Program-made: the position numbers and the translations under genes
In this document: positions 59,271 through 64,000 of the stretch, piece by piece
Position numbering within the stretch: position 1 is the stretch's first letter
Layout of the letters: every line of letters starts with the position of its first letter
The notes under the pieces: generated by a model
What the model saw: only the letters and a program-made list of their open reading frames with translations
The model's database searches: none
Told to the model about the DNA's origin: nothing
Assembly: GCA_940337035.1 (NCBI GenBank)
Contig: OW679195.1
Location: forward strand, 180,620,585-180,684,584
Origin: Agriotes lineatus
Lineage: Eukaryota > Arthropoda > Insecta > Coleoptera > Elateridae
Direction: 5' to 3'
Length of the DNA: 64,000 bases

Positions 59271-59274
59271 GGCA

Positions 59275-59938
59275 CTACCCTTGGCTTGTAGCCCAGGTAT
59301 ATTAAGCAAATTTTAAGAAAAACCTAAAAAATGTAGTTCTGATTTTTGGCGCAAATGTTCCTTAGTACCCTAGGAGCAACCCCTCAAATGTCCCCGCCTC
59401 TGGGGTGTCGCCGTCATAGCTTTTTGGACCAAGAAAGGGCAGCGACCCAGTACTACTAGGAAAACTTTAAAGGAAACCTAAAACAAATAGTATAGTACTG
59501 AGTTTTGCCACAATTATTCCTCAAAACCATGGAAGTAAAGGTCGCCGCTGCTGGGGTGCCTTAGAAGTAACCCTTCAAAAGTCCACGTCTCTGCGGTACC
59601 GGCGTCGTAGTTTTCTGAGACAAGAAAATATAAACAGTCCAGTTATATTTTAAAAAATATATAGGAAACCTGGAACAAATAATTTAGTACTGATTTTTGG
59701 CACAAATGCTCATAAGTACCTTAACAGCAACCCTTCAAAAGATCCTGCCTCTGGAGTGTTCTCGTCGTAGTTTTTTTTTAACAAGAAAGGGCCAATAGCT
59801 CAGTAATATTAGAACAAGTTTAAAGGAAACGTGGATCAAATAATGTAGTGTTGATTTTTGGATAAATTTTTCGTAGTATCCTAGAAGTATTTCTCTCTGG
59901 CCTCTGGAGTGCCAACGTTGTAGTTTTCTTGGGCAAGA
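59275..59938 (+). repeat. Tandem array, left arm of an inverted pair
   Basis: About four units of roughly 150-190 bp repeat the landmarks GTACTGATTTTTGGC, CACAAATG, CCTAGGAGCAACCC, CCTCTGGGGTG, CGTCGTAGTTTT and ACAAGAAAGGG (landmark positions for the last two: about 59408, 59600, 59760 and 59911). Units are diverged. At about 59938 the array switches abruptly to the opposite orientation. Confidence 0.85.
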
Positions 59939-60055
59939 CTGTATTATTTGTTTCAGGTTTACTTGAAACTTTCTTTTTAATATAAGTGGCCTATTAGCCC
60001 TTTTCTTGCCCAAGAAATTTTTAAAGGGTTACTGCTAGGATACTATAACAATTGG
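59939..60055 (-). repeat. Start of the inverted right arm of the array
   Basis: From about 59939 the sequence reads TATTATTTGTTTCAGGTTTA and CCCTTTTCTTGCCCAAG, the complement of the left-arm unit. It stops at the Gypsy element and resumes beyond it at 62205. Confidence 0.75.
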
Positions 60056-60210
60056 TGTCTTTGGGGCGTCTTATCGTATATAAATACGCTGAAATATACT
60101 TGGGAATAAAACACATGTTGTTTCAAGAACCAAATATAATAAACTAAATAAACTTTGTTTTGGATCGTTGCCTACACAATATCAATGGCAACTTTGATCC
60201 ATTCGTAACA
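60056..60210 (-). repeat. Probable 3' LTR of the Gypsy element
   Basis: On the minus strand it starts TGTTACG right after the polypurine tract. The far end is placed near 60056 because TGTCTTTGGGG there would give the usual TG...CA termini on the plus reading, but the second LTR needed to confirm this is deleted. The length (~155 bp) is therefore provisional. Confidence 0.5.
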
Positions 60211-60568
60211 TTACTCTCCCCCCCCCCCTCCCCAAAAAGAGATAAGGAGGGAGGGAGGCCAGGTAGGAAAACTAATATAACCCTGAATAACAGTAACAGG
60301 ATTATATTTAGCTACGAAACCTCCAGGATCTTTTCAACAATCCTTAAAAATTAATAACAATAGTTCATAGCAATAAACAAAGGTAAAAATAAACAATAAC
60401 ACAACACTACACACTTTCCTGGAGATATCTTGTCTGGCGCCGGACTCCATCTAATTCGCAGATGTAAGCTGGAAGAAATGAAAAAAAGGAAGCGTGTATA
60501 AGAATAATATTAACGTAACAATGAAAATAAAATAAAATAGAAAATATGTGAAAGCATGCAAGCATATG

Positions 60569-62183
60569 CTAATCAAGAAAGTAGGCGGGTTTCAGTCTGT
60601 CGTAGCTGACTGTTCCGCTGATACCTTCCAGCGACATGTATTTCTCAGAACGGTGTACAATTTTGAAAGGACCCAGATAATTGAGTTTGATGCGCCTAGT
60701 GTGTGTGCTATTTCTGAGATACACGTGTGTGCATGTTTTCAGATCTTTATTGATGTGAGCACTGGCAGTAGGGTAGTTTTTTGTGAAGAAATATTTTTGA
60801 TTTCCAATTGATTGTTTTAGATTAATTACGAAAGATGACATTATTGTATCTGATGGTTGAGTAAAGTGATTCTCATCGAAGATATCATTTGGTAATCGAA
60901 GAATTGTACCGTATAACATTTCTGTTGGGGATACTTGAGCAGGTTTTCTTTGATGCTGGAGCGTAAAGAAACTAAAATCCACGGAATTTTGTCTGGCCAT
61001 GCATTAATGTCTGTTGCGGTGATTGCATTTTTTAAAGTACTATTGAATCGTTCAACGATTCCCTGACTGATTAGATGATATCTGCTTAAACTAATGTTTT
61101 TAATTCCTAAAACGGACATAAAATCTAACCATGATTTTGAAAGGAAAACGGAAGCATTATCATTAATCAGAAATTTTGGTATGCCGAAACGGGCAATCCA
61201 AATTTGTGTTATTGCTGTCCGCTGTTGCGTTTTTTAATGGAATCGCTTCAGGCCAACGAGTAAAATGGTCGATCATAGTCAAAATGTATTTGTACTGTTG
61301 CGATTGGGGAAGGTGAATTAAATCGATGTGTACATGTTGGAAGCTGAAATCTGGTTCACCAAATGGATTGAGTGGTGGTTTGATTTACTTTAACTCTTTG
61401 ACATGAAGGACATTTATCGACCCACGTGTTTACATCTTTGTGCATGGATGGCCAGATATAACGTTTGGTAATTAATTTCCTAGATGTCTGAATTCCTGAA
61501 TGAGATAATGAGTGGATTGTTTCGAATATTTGACTGCGGAAAGATCGTGCAATGAACGGTCTTGTGTGGCAGTAGAAGTTTCAACCCAAATAGGAGTTCC
61601 TTTTAATGAATTTGTTTTGGTGAAAGATAAATTTGGGTTTGACAATAAGGCTTCTAATTCAGGATCGTCCTGTTGAGCTCTTGTTCAATCATTGAAATTG
61701 ATTGTATTTTGTATACCAATGAAAGAAACCCTGGTTAGAGCGTCTGTTGGTACGTTATCTGTACCTTTGACGAATTGTATGTTTGAACAGAATTGGGAAA
61801 TGTATTGTAACACTCTTATCTCTCGAGGTGAGTGGTCACCTGTTGATTTAGTAATGGCGAAAGGGAGAGATTTGTGATCAGTAAAGATAATGAATTGTTT
61901 ACCATCAGTATAATATCGAAATTTTTTAACTGCGAAATATACAGCTAACAGTTCTCGTGAGAATACATTATATTTTTGTTCTGCCGAGGTTAGTTTTCGC
62001 GAGCAAAAAGCGAGTGGTTTCCACATCTCATTCTGCCATTGTTGCAACACCTGCGATAGCATTAGAAGATGAATCAGTCCATAAACTGATTTTAGCGTTT
62101 GGTATAGGATGAACTAATAAAGCTGCCTATGCCAGAGCTAAATTGATTGAGTTAAACGCTTCTACCTGAGAATCGTTTAAATG
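60569..62183 (-). pseudogene. Gypsy pol remnant: RNase H, zinc-binding and integrase domains
   Basis: Minus strand, from 62183: RT end with LNDSQVEAFNSINLALA, then RNase H with ISLWTDSSSNAIAGV (first acidic residue), KPLAFCSRKLTSAEQKYNVF, SRELLAVYFAVKKFRYY (active-site glutamate) and FTDHKSLPFAI. Next is an H2C2-type zinc region with YIWPSMHKDVNTWVDKCPSC near 61465-61405. The integrase core has HVHIDLIHLPQ (first catalytic D, near 61330), ILTMIDHFTRWPEAIP (near 61290-61245) and GIVERFNSTLKNAITA (catalytic E, near 61075-61020). The C-terminal part ends SYDRLKPAYFLD at 60569. Frameshifts and stops interrupt it repeatedly. No envelope frame follows. Confidence 0.85.
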
Positions 62184-62204
62184 AACTCTGATCCATTCGT
62201 AACA

Positions 62205-62892
62205 GTTCCAAGGAAGATTTGTGCCACAAATTAGTACTACTCCATGCACCCCAGAGAGACTTTTAAAGGGAAAGTCTTAGGGCACTGAGGAACATTTGTC
62301 CAAAAAGCCAGGGCTTCTTGTAGGATCGCTGCTAAGGTAGTAAGCAGCATTTGTACAAAAAAAAACAGTACTACATTAATTGTTTCAGGTTTCCCCTATT
62401 CTTTTTTAAATAATAATGGACTCTTTGTCTTTTCTTGCTCCAAAAAAACTAAGACGCCGGCAGCCCAAATGCAAGAACTTTTAAACAGTTGCTCCTAGGG
62501 TACTAGGTAACATTTGTGCCAAAAATAGTGCTGTATTATTTGTTTTAGGTTTTCTTTACACTTTTTGTATATTGCATGGCCTTTGGCCCTTTCTTGCCCC
62601 AAAAAACTACGACATCGGCATCCCAGAGGAGTGCACTTTTGAAGAGTAACTTCTGGGATACTAGATTAATACTCCATGATTTATTTCAGATTTCCTTGAA
62701 AATTTGTCTGCTATTACTGGGATATTGGTCCTTTCTTGCTCCGGAAAACTACAACGCCGGCACCCCAGCGACGGCGACCTTTAAAGGGTTACTTCCATGA
62801 TATTGAAGAACATTTGCGCCAAAACTCATTACGATGCTATTTGTTTTAGGTTTTCTTTACAGTTTTTCTAGTATTACTGTACCCTTGCCTAG
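62205..62892 (-). repeat. Right arm of the inverted array, resumed
   Basis: The complement of the left-arm unit recurs: AACATTTGTGCCAAAAATAG near 62509, CCCTTTCTTGCCCCAAAAAA near 62588, TACGACATCGGCATCCCAG near 62607, CCTTTCTTGCTCCGGAAAAC near 62730, and a final partial unit ending near TATTACTGTACCCTTGC. It then meets the hAT end at about 62893. Confidence 0.85.
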
Positions 62893-62904
62893 GGATGGGC
62901 GCGT

Positions 62905-63050
62905 GACGTGAAAACAGTCGTGTCACGTCGTGTCACGGCGTGTCACGTCGTGAACGTGACTAATATTTGAAAATCGTGACGTGAACGTGAGTGAACGTGA
63001 GTGAACATTTCCAAGGCGTGATTCACGTTTCACGTTAATTTCACGTTGAA
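62905..63050. promoter_or_regulatory. Clustered CGTGA/TCACG subterminal motifs
   Basis: The pentamer CGTGA or its complement TCACG occurs more than a dozen times in about 150 bp, often as CGTGTCACG or CGTGAACGTGAG. hAT elements such as Ac carry clusters of short subterminal repeats that bind transposase, so a binding-site role is inferred from position. CACGTG/CACGTT-like cores could also attract host bHLH factors. Confidence 0.6.
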
Positions 63051-63077
63051 TATTTAGTAACGAATAAAAAACTGCAG

Positions 63078-63585
63078 GGTGAAGCAACTTTTAAATTCAT
63101 TAAATCACAAATTCTGCCAAACAAGTTACATTATGTGGCTTTATTTTTGGATCTTAATTATAAATCCTTAAAGTTCATACCTTCACATAAAAGAGAAGAT
63201 TATAATGCAAATAAAACTATAGATGATAATGATGAAATACATAGCAAACGACTCAAAACTGGTACATCAGCATCAGATTCTTATCTGTCTACACTTAGAG
63301 ATAGCTCTGACGATGACACATGTAATTAGGATGATGTCGAAACAGAACTAAATTAGTATGTTAAATTAAAATTCGGAAATGTAGATGACATTTTAGGATT
63401 TTGGAAAAACAGTGTAAATACGCCACTGTTAAAAAAACTTGAGAAATTTTAAACATACCGGCAAGTTCCGCTACAAGCGAAAGGGTATTTTCTACAGCTG
63501 GGCGAATTTTAGAAGAGCGCAGGATTCGACTTAACCCAGAAAATGTTGATTACATATTATTTTTAAATCAACATTTTAATGTGTA
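63078..63585 (+). pseudogene. hAT transposase C-terminus with dimerisation domain
   Basis: The plus strand reads LHYVALFLDLNYKSLKFIPS (the LDPRYKxLxF box), then an acidic stretch and TSASDSYLSTLRDSSDDDTC before a stop at 63327-63329. It continues in frame fragments with KFGNVDDILGFWKNSVNTPL and IPASSATSERVFSTAGRILE ERRIRLNPENVDYILFLNQH. The last block is the hAT C-terminal dimerisation domain (usual form IPxTSAxSERxFSxAGxIxxxxRxxLxxxxVexLlfLxxN). Translation ends at TAG 63583-63585. The N-terminal BED finger and the main catalytic region are absent, and a stop plus a frameshift precede the dimerisation block. Confidence 0.85.
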
Positions 63586-63890
63586 GATGTGTAGATGAAC
63601 TTATTATTCTAATAAAAGTAATGGTTTGTTTTTTATACTCGGCTAACGCTGAAAATGTTCATTACGTTTTATTATTAAACCAAATATGTATTGTGTAGAT
63701 GTGTAGATGAACTTATTTTTAGAAAAGTACCTAATGTTTTGTATTGTATACTCGACTTAACACTGAAAATGTTGATTACGTTTTATTTTTAAACCAATTT
63801 ATTGTGTACTTGTGTAGATGAACTTATTATTCTAATAAAAGTAATGTTTTTTTGTATACTCGCCTTAACGCTGAAAATGTTGATCCTTGT
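63530..63890 (+). repeat. Tandem copies of the hAT transposase 3' end, unit ~112 bp
   Basis: The segment CTTAACCCAGAAAATGTTGA (63530), from the last codons of the transposase, recurs as GCTAACGCTGAAAATGTTCA (about 63642), ACTTAACACTGAAAATGTTG (about 63754) and CCTTAACGCTGAAAATGTTG (about 63863, partial). Each unit also carries TACGTTTTATT, TTAAACCAA, GTGTAGATGAACTTATT and TAATAAAAGTAATG-like stretches. The array thus contains coding plus 3' untranslated sequence. Confidence 0.9.
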
Positions 63891-64000
63891 ACGTAAAAGT
63901 ACTTTCAAATCTACGAATTAAAAGTGTTGCCTAGCAACATATACCTTCTGTACTCATACCAATAATGGAAACGTCAATTCCAATGACAGCTTTTGATATT

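Larger units (their letters stand above)
60056..62204 (-). mobile_element. Ty3/Gypsy LTR retrotransposon with a large internal deletion
   Basis: On the minus strand the order is a scrap of 5' LTR, RNase H, integrase, a purine tract and a 3' LTR. The 3' LTR begins TGTTACGAATGGATCAAAGT (complement of 60191-60210), immediately after a G-rich polypurine tract (complement of 60214-60234). The same terminal sequence with one change, TGTTACGAATGGATCAGAGT, lies at 62185-62204, at the other edge of the element. It is directly joined to pol. I infer that the outermost ~21 bp of the 5' LTR survived a deletion that removed the rest of that LTR, gag, protease and most of RT. The left boundary (about 60056) is uncertain and no target duplication was confirmed. 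Confidence 0.75.
62893..63900 (+). mobile_element. hAT element, internally deleted, with expanded 3' end
   Basis: The element appears to begin near 62893 with TAGGGATGGGCGCGTGACGT, similar to the (C)AGGGATGGGC ends of a known group of hAT transposons. It continues through a dense cluster of CGTGA/TCACG motifs (to about 63050), then jumps to the transposase C-terminus. The right inverted end was not found before the window stops, and the left target duplication cannot be tested. Orientation of coding is plus. Confidence 0.7.

Noticed and set aside
60569..62204. Endogenous virus with envelope
   Set aside because: No envelope-like frame follows integrase. The polypurine tract and LTR come soon after pol, so it is a simple Gypsy retrotransposon.

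Overview
The window looks like AT-rich, gene-poor nuclear DNA from an insect or close arthropod with a large, repeat-rich genome. No bacterial or organellar features are visible. The evidence is the transposon spectrum: Jockey- and RTE-like LINEs, mariner-like elements with DUF4817-type helix-turn-helix domains, Tc1, pogo and hAT elements, a Ty3/Gypsy fragment, and a degenerate copy of an insect repeat family ending in a CNMSL...SDEHG motif. Nearly everything recognisable is mobile DNA or its debris. The species cannot be named from this sequence.

Layout. 0-15 kb: mostly unannotatable intergenic or intronic sequence with three LINE reverse-transcriptase remnants (0.3-0.8, 5.3-5.6, 13.7-14.1 kb, all minus strand), a 0.93-kb element with 12-bp inverted ends (8.8-9.7 kb), a decayed coiled-coil-encoding element between short direct repeats (11.2-12.4 kb) and a strong hairpin (12.8 kb). 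15-32 kb: a 1.18-kb DUF4817 mariner-like element, a mariner DDE remnant, a candidate spliced exon (18.7 kb), a CpG-rich block (19.6-20.7 kb), a 0.7-kb foldback element, a pogo/Tigger-like remnant, a second foldback element, the best preserved LINE (27.3-29.9 kb, endonuclease plus RT, broken) and an RTE-like LINE tail. 32-46.6 kb: the SDEHG-family remnant, a ~220-bp three-copy repeat, a long CpG-rich block, a ~2.6-kb satellite of ~100-bp monomers in two alternating types, a third foldback element, a minimal Tc1 derivative, and a hAT derivative with a perfect 8-bp target duplication carrying a tRNA-Asp-like sequence inside it. 46.6-64 kb: a LINE fragment, a perfect 44-bp-arm palindrome, the best host-gene exon candidate (56.06-56.32 kb, minus strand), a second DUF4817 transposase remnant, and a compound locus. 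In the compound locus a head-to-head inverted repeat array contains an internally deleted Gypsy element and abuts a collapsed hAT element whose 3' end has become a tandem repeat.

Host coding content is minimal: one convincing internal exon and one weak first-exon candidate. If both belong to real genes, most of the window is intron or intergenic space. No pathway or operon-like cooperation can be read here. The relationships visible are nesting and decay of transposons. I found no convincing novel functional system. The most unusual structures are the inverted array with its nested Gypsy element, the tandemised hAT 3' end, the perfect palindrome and the two-type satellite.
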